This document shows positions 38,701 to 49,600 of a stretch of DNA of 64,000 bases, in pieces. The position numbers and the translations under genes are program-made. Origin of the DNA: Paulownia fortunei (taxonomy: Eukaryota; Streptophyta; Magnoliopsida; Lamiales; Paulowniaceae); NCBI GenBank assembly GCA_019321725.1, contig CM033120.1:1426001-1490000 (forward strand). The letters are read 5' to 3'. The notes below the pieces were generated by a model, which saw nothing but the letters and a program-made list of their open reading frames with translations, searched no databases and was not told the origin of the DNA. Position 1 is the first letter of the stretch. Each line of letters begins with the position of its first letter.

Positions 38701-41409
38701 TAACCATACAAATTTTTCTTTAATTATTGATACCTAATTATAACCTATCCATATATTACAAACATAACGTACCAACTTATTTCCTAATGAAACAAAGACA
38801 AAAAGGAAGTGAGTTAGCTGATCTTTCAAGAACAATTCCACTTTCAGGTAAAATCTGAAGACTGGTATTTCTGTTTCAAATTGATGTAAAGTATAATTCC
38901 AATTATCTTAGACACTTAGATATCCCACCATGTACCAATAGATTTCTTCGCAAATCAATATTTACACTTGGTCAGGCTATAAATGTGAATTAGAGAGGAC
39001 TACAAAGGTCAAAAACTTTACCAGAAAGACTAGGAAAAATGTTCAGATTAGTCAATTTACCATATCCAAAAAAAATCGATCAGCCTTGTTAAGCAGCCAG
39101 TAAAAGTTATTATCTGCCAAGACTTTGAAATTCATGTTCTGGTTAAAATTATAGCAATAGGTAGAGGACAGCTCCACGGCCCTTCTATGTCAGCTCTCAC
39201 CTAATCAACACAATTACATGAAAAAAAATTATTCGTTGAATTCATGAACTGCCAAGAAGAATGCATTCTTATTTGCCTTCATTTATCCTTGCATTATGGG
39301 GTTGCAACTTTCTGTGTACACTGGTTTCTCAATTCATGCCTCTACAGTGTAGTCAACGTCGATACAGACAAACTTCAAGAAAACGCTATAATCAAAGCTA
39401 CTCCAGTAGCGGCCTTCATGATTAAATCTATCGCAATGAACCACTGGATAACCGAATCAATAAATGTCTTGTTCTTTCGCAAGCTTTTTAAGCTTCCAAT
39501 CTTACGCACTCAAGTTGAGTAATGAAATCAGAGATGGTGAACAATTTTGACAAGCATAGAAAGGTTCTTCACTTGTCCACTGACAAGTAATGGGTGTGTC
39601 GTAAGAGCTATGCCACTTTTTAAGATATCTGGCAAACAAATTTCTTTTTCTAGTTCATACTGGAATGGCCTGATCTGGTACCTAAATCCGAAAGGTTTTG
39701 TTAATATCCCAGGTCATCCTATCTGGTTCTATGTACTTGACTCATAAGGAACAAGAACACCAAAACTATTGATGACCATAAAATCAGGAACACAAAAGTT
39801 CCGCACACAAATACCATCTGAAGAGCTTTCAAAAATTTCCAATAAAACCTATATTATTGAGTTAGCTACAGATGATGAAGTTTTTAAACTCAAGGTTGCA
39901 ATGATCGGCATACGGCCACTTCAAAATCCAGTCTTGTGTTCAAAATAATGGCGATATGCTATTCATGTTAGCAACAAAAGTCTTATTTTTTTGTTTTTCA
40001 TTTTTTTTTTTTTTTTGTATAGATAGCAAAAGATTTCATAACATAAATAGAGTATAGAGAAGTCTATAGCAAAAACCAAAAACAAGGAAAAAGACAAACT
40101 GAAAGGCACTGAACTCAGAGTGCACAGAACAATTTCAGGAAAGAATTGTGTATAAACAAAAGGCAGCTCCACTCCCTAAAGCTTTGCCATTTCTTACCCT
40201 GCCCACGATCCACATTAAAACATGTGTCGTCATCCTCCAAGTTCTTGACCAGCCAACCAAACCACCTCCATACTCCAACAGAGAAGATATTCTCTAACAG
40301 TCGAAAGCTTAGCCTACGCATAATGCGCACACAAAATGCTAAAGTCCAAAGGTGGTGCACAACTTCATGAAGTAAATGGTTCCCGTGTTTTGGCGCATGT
40401 AGCACCGACTTGTACAAACTTTTCTCCTCCTCCTTAAATTGTCTCCAGTTAACATGGCATACTTGTCTGCTGCCCATAGGAATAAGACACTTTCTTTGGT
40501 GCCTTGCAACATTGCTTATAGACTTACACCGCTTATTTAACAAGATTTGACCTTATAAGATTTCAAGAAGCATATGTATCTAAACAGGATACATTTACAA
40601 CGGGAACTATTGAGGGTCAGAACCAATAACTAATTATTATCAGACATCATTAAGTCTCTTTTTGTTCATAGGATAACCTTTAATTATTCAACAGTCCAAA
40701 AAGTTCAGAACTTCTCCTCGGGCAGTTGGCATTGCCTTTTTCAGTTGCTCATTGCGCAAAAATACAACTACCCGATTTTTTTTAGCGAATTCTTTCACTG
40801 AGTGAGAAAGACAAACAGAAACGGATAAAGAAATCCGCCCGTATCTAAATTTACCAAGACATATTCTCATTTTGAAGAAGTATCAGATCAAACAAGTAAT
40901 CCCAGAGTTATCTGGCCAGGCCTTTTCTTTTTCTTCTTTTATTTTTATTTTTGTTTTTCGTTTTTTGGCACATGACAAATTTCACTAATTCTCATTTTAT
41001 CATAATAGAAGGGTCGTCAAAATTTCAGTGGACCACAAATATTCATCCCCGAAATCACAAAATTCAAACAAGAAAACTAGAAAACCCAAATGCTAAGTTA
41101 AACCCTGAAGCCCATTTTTCAAGAATTACAAAAAAGTACCAACTCTTCCAACATCAAAGAGAAAATCCCATAACATAAAAAGATTGCTAGAAGCAACAAA
41201 ATCACCAAAAAGGGAACGTGCACGAAGATTAGCCAATTATAAAAAAAAAAAAAAAAAAAAAAAGGACCAAACAAACAACAAAAGAAGAAGATAAAATAGA
41301 GAGAATCAAAACGAACCAGGTGGCGGAAGAGATTGGAAAACTTGAAGGTGAGAAAAGCTCCGAGACGCTTGATCAACTGCAGAAAATCTTCCTTGGAATT
41401 ATCAGCCAT
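23766..41409 (-). CDS. PEX22: Peroxin 22, peroxisomal membrane anchor of PEX4
   Basis: Eight exons on the minus strand: 41409-41317, 36557-36321, 36242-36195, 31428-31372, 31286-31185, 26759-26694, 25700-25599, 23870-23766. Each is a whole number of codons with AG/GT borders; the product is 269 aa, close to the roughly 280 aa of Arabidopsis PEX22. The N terminus (MADNSKEDFLQLIKRLGAFL) and the DSRSVGAIAGLAFAIVFTWR segment spanning the membrane (res. about 36-50) match PEX22 as I remember it, as do the later blocks GVILEESSPEEL, TVRSSVLEVLLEITKFCDLY, VFTSGGLVKDKVLFCSTE and EPDWHIDSNPEI. PEX22 tethers the ubiquitin-conjugating enzyme PEX4 to the peroxisome so that the PEX5 import receptor can be recycled. 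Res. 55-105 form a Ser/Asn-rich linker. The introns are unusually long (three exceed 4 kb) and repeat-loaded. Confidence 0.95.
26379..26545. mobile_element. Tourist-like (PIF/Harbinger) MITE, 161 bp
   Basis: Element 26382-26542 has imperfect terminal inverted repeats GGCAATGTTTGGTTTT and (reverse complement of the right end) GGGAATGCTTGGATTT, matching at 13 of 16 positions and resembling the Tourist consensus ending TGTTTGG. It is flanked by a TTA duplication (26379-26381, 26543-26545), the 3-bp target of PIF/Harbinger elements. It lies in the PEX22 intron between exons 6 and 7. Confidence 0.85.
27305..27568. mobile_element. Stowaway-like (Tc1/mariner) MITE, about 260 bp
   Basis: The right end reads inward as TACTCCCTCCACCCCA on the minus strand, close to the Stowaway terminus CTCCCTCCGTCCC with its TA target. 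The left end is TACTCCTCTATCAC. TA occurs at both borders (27305-27306, 27567-27568). The interior is non-coding. It lies in a PEX22 intron. Confidence 0.75.
28340..29980. repeat. Diverged direct repeat flanking the TRIM-like element
   Basis: The sequence around 28345-28625 (CCCAATATGAATGCATGA ... GATATGAAGTGT ... CCAAAATGGT) recurs at 29735-29975 (CCCAATAAGAATGCATCA ... GATATGAAGTGT ... CCAAAATGGT). The TRIM-like element lies between the two copies. A shorter repeated block (GTAAGTGAAGCC) occurs at 28152 and 28698. Origin unknown. Confidence 0.6.
28782..29671 (-). mobile_element. TRIM-like miniature LTR retrotransposon, 880 bp
   Basis: Two direct repeats, 28787-29071 (285 bp) and 29351-29666 (316 bp), each begin TGTTGAAT and end CAACA on the plus strand; on the minus strand they run TGTTGA...TCAACA like a copia-type LTR. 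Directly after the minus-strand 5' LTR is TGGTATCAGAGCC (plus 29338-29350), the standard initiator-tRNA-Met primer-binding site. The interior is only 279 bp and encodes no gag or pol. Flanks CTGAT (28782-28786) and TTGAT (29667-29671) suggest a 5-bp target duplication with one change. It is either a true TRIM or a severely deleted copia element, in a PEX22 intron. Confidence 0.85.
33878..34220. repeat. 175-bp tandem duplication in PEX22 intron 3
   Basis: The block starting ATATAATGTCAGATTAC at 33878 is repeated at 34053 with the order of all sub-blocks preserved (GACCAGTAAGTAAGGTGAA, AATGACATTGATCTCCA, AACAGTGCCAGACTGC) and only a few substitutions and small indels, implying a recent event. 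Confidence 0.95.
38227..38272. repeat. (TTTTA)n microsatellite
   Basis: About nine TTTTA units in the first intron of PEX22. A similar poly-A/poly-T run (about 22 A) sits at 41239-41262, near the first exon. Confidence 0.9.
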
Positions 41410-41599
41410 CAGGATTTTACAGAAATTTCTGTTTATCTGTACCGATTGAGGACCTCTTTATTCTATTCTAAAATTCAAGCTCTGGGCTCTTGCATTCGCT
41501 GCAGAAGAATTTAAGAAGGTGTTAAAAACGATTAGCAGATCGGGGGCAAAGAAAAGGAGAGAAGTAAAGGGTTCAGATGGAGGTTGAGTCAGAGAAAAA

Positions 41600-44500
41600 A
41601 TGAAGTCAATGTTTAATGTTTAGTTATATTTCCAAGAATGTCTTCACTTAGAAACGAAATCAAGCATTATAAAAGGTCTTTAATGTTTTATTTGTTACAT
41701 TTTCGTTCTCTCAAATATTTTAATAAAGTTCAAATTATGACACATATATGTAATTTATATTTTTATATATTTTGTTATAAATATTTATATAGATAGACAT
41801 ATTTTAATTATTACACACACACACATATATATATATATACTTACATATCAAAATATATGCATAAACATATATTTACATCTCTCAATTATTATATTAATAC
41901 AAATATATATTTTTATGACACTATTAATCTGATAAAATTTACATAACTTGACATTTATAACAAAAAAATCCTATTTAAAATTAAAATTAAGTGCATTTTA
42001 CTTCAAAAAAAATCACATCAATTATTTTTAAATTAAAATTAAATATATTTTCAATAAGAACAACTCTTGCGTTTTCCCAAAACTACTTCCTTTAAAATAA
42101 TCCAAAAGATTCCAAACAAAGCCAAATGCCTTGTTTGTTTTCATTTTTATTTTCTATTTTTGTCTTTTTATTATTTAGAGCATCAAAACATATTTGTTTC
42201 ATTCATTTTCGACACAAATACCTCTTATTTTAATTTTCGTATTTATATTACTAATTTCAAATCTAAATATGTATTTAATCAAAGTAGAACCCATCATTAA
42301 TATTTGATTTGATGTTTTATTAATTTTTAAATTAAATAAAATTCACTAACTAATTAATCAGTAATTTTTATTTTTAGGATAAAACTCACAATAAATTAAA
42401 TAATAATTTTTCAATTCAATATAATTTGACTGAATTTCTTATTAGTTAGGTTAGGTATTTCGATTCTAAAAAAGATCAAAAAGAAAAATGGGATTGCGCT
42501 GTATATATGAAAGAGTATACAATAATAATGATGTGTTTGATAAATCAAATACCATGATCTAATAATCAAATATTATGATTAATTAATAATATTAGTATTA
42601 ATTAAAAAAATTGTGAAAGATTCCTGTCAAAGGTTTCATTAACACCTAATTCATTCATGCATAAAGAAAAGTAAATGAGACCCACTAATTACTATTGTTA
42701 TACTAAAATATCATTTTGAATTCAACAAAATCCATCTTACTATATTCAAATGCAATATAAAAATGCACTTGAAACAATTAAATGAAAAATAAAAATTAAA
42801 AAAAAAACAATGCCGAAAAAGTCCACATAGTTTCATTAGATCGACTTGATTTTAGTTTTTTAAATATAAATTTGAAATTGTACAACTTAGAAATTGATTT
42901 GTTTTTACAAAATTATGTGGAAAATTCAGTTGAACTCAACTAGATGTGAAAAAAAGCTTACACAAAATCAATAAATTCGAAGATGTTAAATTTTGTTCTA
43001 TTTAATTAAAAAGTTGCGCTTAAATAAAAGTTTTCCTACTGTTTTTTATACGAAAATTGATTAAATTATTTGCTTATATATATTCTATTTTTTAGAGTTT
43101 TTTTCCCTCTTGGGGGTGGGGGATGGGGGATAATGGAGAGAAAGAGATGCTATGTTTGGTGTAATTATGAATATTTCTGAAGAAATATTTTTAGAAAATA
43201 CATTTTGAAGAGTGAGATTGAGGAATTAGATGGAGTGAAAATGTGTTGAATGAGTTATAGAAAAATAATGATGCTGATATATTTTTATGAAAACCGTGTC
43301 TGGATGAAGCATCTTTGAACTAACATTTTGTATTTAGATATACTTTTAAATAAGATTTTGTCTGGTTATGAGTATCTTATCAAACTTTTATAATATTTTA
43401 TGTTGTTAATATATTACAGTAATTATAGAAATATATATGATTATATTAATATTATTTATTCTTGTAACGATTGGATATATATAAATTTAGATATGAATGA
43501 AAATAATGATTCAAAGATATATAAAGATGAGAAGAGTTTTGGGAAAATGAAAATTTAATTTTGGGATGTTTTGTGGACCAAAAATATCAATTCCCCAAAA
43601 TACCCTTAACAAACGCATTTTATTCCTGAAGATGAAAATGTTTTTATCAAAATGAAAACCAAACATAGCAAAGAGATTCTTGAGTAATATTTGTGGAAAA
43701 TAACACTTAACCCCCTAAATTCCTTTACTTCTTCGTGTTACTAACCATAATCAAGAACAAGCAATTTCTCCATTGAAATTGTTTTCATGGGAATACATTA
43801 CTAGCTCTAGTTTATTTTTCGAGTAGAATAGCTTGTCAAACTTCCTCAGTATAGCAGGCAAAAGAAGGTGAAGTAATGAAACCTATTTCCAAAAAATAAG
43901 CTGCTTCAATTAAATTATTTGGGGTAATTAAAAATGCTATTAGTAAAAGCAATTTTTGGGATTAATCAATATTTTTGAAATCGAATTGGACCAATTGACC
44001 TGGATTGAACAGTTCAATCGGTCAAATTATAAATTGGTGGTTTGATTCGATTGAGGGTAAAAAATCAGAAATTCAGTTAAATCGATCAAAAAATTAGTCA
44101 GAATCAATTCTTTTTTTAAAAAAAAAAAATCTTAAATTTGTTATTTGGTTATATTGAATTTTGGGTTTTGTTATATATATTTTTAGTTGATTATTTGTTC
44201 TTTTTACCTTATGTATAGCAATTAATTTATTATATTACTAGCTGTCAAACTGATTAAACTACTAATCGATAATAAAATTATTTTTGTTAGTACACTGATG
44301 TAAATATTCTAGTATAAAATAGTGTGAATAATTGCACAGACTTTTCTAATTATCCAAGGGGCAAAATGCTTTTAAACAACAAAATTTAGGGGGGTGAGGT
44401 TTTGTTTATCCTAATTTTTAAATTTGACACATTTTACGGTGATATCAAATATTCTAAATACTCAAAGAGTGATGTTATATAATTATCAGCTACCTTTCAC

Positions 44501-46696
44501 TCATTTTTTTTCACCTCATTCGACTTTGGTAAGGAATTATTGCAATTAATTTAATTGAATAAATATACTGAATCAATGTTTTTTAAAATTAATAAGAGAT
44601 AAAAATACGATGAAAAATTAGCTGGTAATATATAGCATTTTCCTTACATGAAAGTTAGCTTCTAAATCAAGCAAAACTTAGTTATTAATGAGGAATAAAA
44701 TCCCATAGTCAGTACATAGGAAAAACTATGGGTGTAGATGCATCAAGTAAATCTGTATATGTTTGGTATGAGTGACTGCCCATTTTATTACTTAAGTAAA
44801 TATGATTGGTTGGTTCATTAATTTAAATATATTCAAATGAGCTCTAATTGTTTCACACCTTCTGTTGTCTTTTGAAACTAAACCTCCTATGTTCTCATTT
44901 TCTAAGCCTATTTTCTGATTTTATATTATTTTAAAATTTAAAATTATATTTGTTTGATCAATTTTCAATGAAAATATTCATTTTATCTTCTCATTTTCTA
45001 ACAAAAAAATATAATTTCAATTTTCAATCATATAAATAATCAAATTTATTATTTGTCAACTATTATTCCTATCATTTTAAATCAAATCAAATTAATGGAA
45101 CCCACAACTACAAACTATATATCTCACCACCTATAAATCTTATAAACAAAATATCATATTCAAATTTAATTAATATATAACTAACCCACCACTTTTCAAA
45201 TTATTATAATAAATTATCATATTCAAATTAAATATTAAAAATAGACCTACCATTACCAACTTTAGAAACTATTATATATATAATTCTAAAAATAATACTG
45301 TAAACATACAAATAAATATAATTTCATTTTTATCACGTACTTTCATGTTTAAAATTTCCTTAAAACTACTCAATTAAACATATTCTCATTTTTAAACTTA
45401 TGCAAAATCTTATTTTCATTCATTTATTCAAATATAATTTTACTTTTCATATAAAAAATAATACAAAATCAAATTTTCAATAAAAATATTAAAAATAAGA
45501 ATTCTCACAGAAAATATAAACAGAGATACGTGGTCCTCAACAAACACAATCTTTCACTCTTCAGGTCTGTATTTGAAGTTTGAAACTTTTAAGGTTAGTA
45601 ATGTCCATTAATGAATAGTCATTTTTTTATTTCTAAAAGCCCACTTATATTTCTTTATTATTATTATTTTTTTATTGGTACCAAGAAATTCTTTCTAAAT
45701 TTTTTTATTTCAAACTAATTTTCTATTGGCTTTAGTCTTTCTAGGTGCCAAATATGTTTCTATTGTCACAACTATGTTTCATATCCATTGCAAAATTGTT
45801 ATTTTAATTAAGAAATTTCTATATTGAAAGACCCGACCGTTGTACAATGAGTTTTTGGAAATTCCTTGTTAGATGTCAAATTTTGTGTACTCACTGTATC
45901 GGAGTAGTACTCATTTGTTAATGTGTTAATTAAGACTTTCTTGTACTTTATAATTTTATATTAATAAGCAGATAAAGATTAATGCTCAAATACAAACCAT
46001 CTTAATTAATAAAGAAAAAAAAATCTTGTGGGAGGAATCTTACTATGCTATGTAATATCAAATCACGCATCAATTTTTTCCTAACCATATCTTTCTTGGA
46101 CATATTGCACCATATGTACTATGTGTTATGTTAAGGACTCCTTACAAATGATAATCCAAACAAGGTTCAATATTTTTTTTTATTTTTAGAAAAATAATAT
46201 TTATATCAATTAATAATTTATCCAATAACCAAATTATAAATGAACAAATCCAATACCAATTTTGGGACTTGTACCAAAATTTCATATTTATAGAGTTTTG
46301 AAATTTCAATATTAACCACTGGGCTAAGACCTCATCAGTATAATGTTCAAAATATATATTTCATAACTTTAAAGCATACCAATTTTAGAATTTGCACCAA
46401 AATTTTATATTTATAGAGTTTTAAAATCTCAATCTTAACTATTGGACTAAGAACTCGTCATAATGTTCAAAATATATATTCCATAACTTTAAAGCATGTG
46501 ATTTTCAAAAAGGATGAATCCATGCAAACTAAATATTGCTGGGAAAATAAAATATAAAAGATTAAACTACACATTAAACTTGAAAAAATATAGCATGTTT
46601 TTACATGAATTATAGACACATTGAGAAAAATAAGATTAATATCCATTAATTAGTGACAACTAGCTCAAAAGAATTAATATAATAAAATTGAGTTAT
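41600..46696. other. Intergenic between PEX22 promoter and cyclin 3' end
   Basis: AT-rich DNA with no gene supported. It contains the PEX22 promoter side (from about 41500), an AC/AT microsatellite near 41815-41840 and the hAT MITE at 43149-43669. The block around 43990-44110 has GGTTCAATCG-type sequences like those at 20930-21050, suggesting a shared old repeat family. Confidence 0.5.
43141..43677. mobile_element. hAT-type MITE, 521 bp, perfect 8-bp TSD
   Basis: Element 43149-43669 starts GCTATGTTTGGT and ends ACCAAACATAGC, a perfect 12-bp terminal inverted repeat. The flanks AAAGAGAT (43141-43148 and 43670-43677) are an exact 8-bp target duplication, the hAT signature. The interior is AT-rich and has no transposase. 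The intact duplication and termini imply a fairly young insertion. Confidence 0.93.
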
Positions 46697-49600
46697 CTAT
46701 GAGTCAAACAAGTGGGGTGGTGAAGAAGTTTGTGTATCTTCCACAGATATCTCAGTGACATCGTCGACGGAGTGGGTTATGGCGGGCCTCTCTACGGCGC
46801 CATTGCACAGCATTTCTCTCTCCAGGTGCTGGCAATAGCTTTCGAAAACTCGGGAGCTCACAGAAACTCCAAAATCTAACAGGAAAAGCAGCTCTAATTC
46901 AAGCCTATTCAGCTCTGCATTGCTCACTCCGCCAACTCGGGCGTAAAATGCGTTGTTGTAGTGCCTGCATATATATATATTTTAAAAAATAAAAATAAAA
47001 GAAGAGGAAAATAGAATAGCATAAATCAAGAAGGAAATTTTATAGCAATTGTAAATGTGTATCCATCATATATGTATATCTTCTATCAATACTTTTAGTA
47101 GAATAGGATAAGGTTTTTGATATTGTACCATATTTTAACAATTAGGGCATAATAGTAATTTCTTTGGCTATTTAAATAAAGGAAAAATAAGAAAGGAAAG
47201 AGGGGTAAAATGGTACACGAAATAAGGGATATTATGCTCCAACGCCCCCAACTTAGCTTTAAAAATTCCACACACGCAACATGTGGGGTACAATACACTT
47301 ATATCATTTCATACCAATTGGAATATTACCCCAATTTTCCACTAATTTCAACGAAAAATACCCTATCCATTCTCCATTTTTAGTACACTCTTCAAATACG
47401 GCTTAACCTCTTAAACAACTTATGACAGTCTTGACTTAAACTTCTTTAGTCTAGTGCACTAGTTCTCTTTTTTTTTTTTTTAGAGTGGCCGGGTTTAGGA
47501 TCATAACACAAACTTAGAACTTAGAATTTTTTGATGCATAGGATCATGTAAAAGGCAACTATAGAGCATAATAATTATAAGTAATAGAAAACTTTGTGAG
47601 AAAGGAGATTATAAAACTAGATAGGATTTTAATGATGAAAATATATTACAGATATATTTTACAAAGGAGATAAAGGAGTCCTTGGTTGAAATGAAATACG
47701 TCATTGTCCTTTTATAGAGGGCGAACTTCAAGCTACAACAAGTCAGAATTAACTAAAAGAAAAGATTTGTAATTGTGACGTAATCAATGACGTAAGTTTC
47801 TACAGTTATTTTTATAAACAGTACTACCACATAGCTATATGATAAAAGTATAATATAGTAAAACCTCGATAAATAAATATTATTGGGACTAGAAAAAATA
47901 ATATTCTAAATAATTATTTATTTATTGATAAATGAATAATTATTAATTTAATAAAAGTTTTATATTTTAATTTCTTGATATATACACTTTAGATAGTAAC
48001 TACTTAAGGATACTGTGAACATTTAAGAGATGTAATAATTTTGCATAATTATTTCAAACATGTTATTTATGATAAGTTCTGTATATCTTGTTGTATTTTT
48101 TGCCACTAATTAGAAAGATTTATCAAAATAAAAAAGCAAAAAGATCCACAAAGGAAAAAAAACAAATAAATATTTTTCTTAACATATGTTGTTTTCCGTC
48201 TTTCCTAGGCAAGTTTCAGTAATTTGGTCATAATTTTTGCTATAGATATTAGAATGAAGTGATTCTTGATGCTACGAAAAGCTAATATGAAAGGATACAA
48301 CTTTCCTATTTACATCAAAAGCCAAGAGACTTTAGATGCATATTTGGTAAAAGTATTGAATTGAGAAAATTGAGGTTGTCAGCAAAAAAAAATTATAATA
48401 TGATAAATTATATATGTATTTTTTCTAATTATTAATTTATATTTTTGTTAGGCCTTAAAGGATTTGAAGAAAATCATTATCTTATGTATTTAGAGAGATT
48501 ATTAATTTAGTATATTGTCTTGAGCCGGAATCAAAAGTTTTTATTATTTAAGCGTTACTTTATCAAACATTCATTTATTGAGATTTTATTGTAATTTAAA
48601 ACCATGAGGTCCACATTTTTTTAGAAAGTGTCAAGATTAGCATTTTTAGGATTATGTTGTTTTGAGGGGCAACCAATTTGTGAATTGTTTCCAATTGTCT
48701 TCCAAAGTTTCATGAACATATAGCTAGAGATCATTTGGAGTAAAGATATGACTTGGAGTGATGTACTCCTAAAACAGGCCCAAGCATCTTCATAGATAAT
48801 TTGGACATATTCTGGTGAAAGTTGTTTTCATAAGACATCTTCTTCAAAAGAAGGTCAGATTTGAGGAGGGATAGTTGAATTTTTTTTTGTCATATGTCTG
48901 AAATTCTCTTACTTTAGGGTACTTTTCTCAATTTCAGTACAGATTGAATGAAAATACTTTATACTCTGTGACTGAAGGAAGATGATTTTAATGATTACTA
49001 AAATTATTAAAATACTCAAAGAAGACAAGAATGACATAGAGGTGTTTAAATTTAGTCATCAGCAACCGATACTTTTTGGAGAGCAGTTGGCACTATCTAG
49101 CCTAGGGAGTTATTGGATGGAACCATTCAGACAAAGTTCTAGAGGTCACTATAGGTTAGTTGTGTTTATCCCAACCTCCACAAAGTCCTCTGGTAAAGGT
49201 TAGCATAGGCTTTACAGGAAAGTTAATACCAAATTTTGACTTGTGAAGCAAGTACCATACCATGCTTTAATGAATTGTCCATGAAGATTTAGGATAAAGT
49301 TAAATAAGGTAAAGAAAATATATTTTGGACAAAAACCCAATTGGGCAAGAGTATGAATTTCTATTTTGCGGATAATGAGAGATTGGTATTTAAACATCAA
49401 ATCCTTTGGCTTATAATGGAGAATGTCAAAGATTAGCAACCCCTGTAAATTCCCTCTATTGGGAAAAGAATCCTCCAAACCATTGCCGACGACTATTTTT
49501 GTACAATAATATTAATAAAAGAAAATGATGGTAAAAGATACATTTGTGGATATAAAAATGGAGCTTTTAAACTTTTTGAAATCTATTACCATTCCACATG

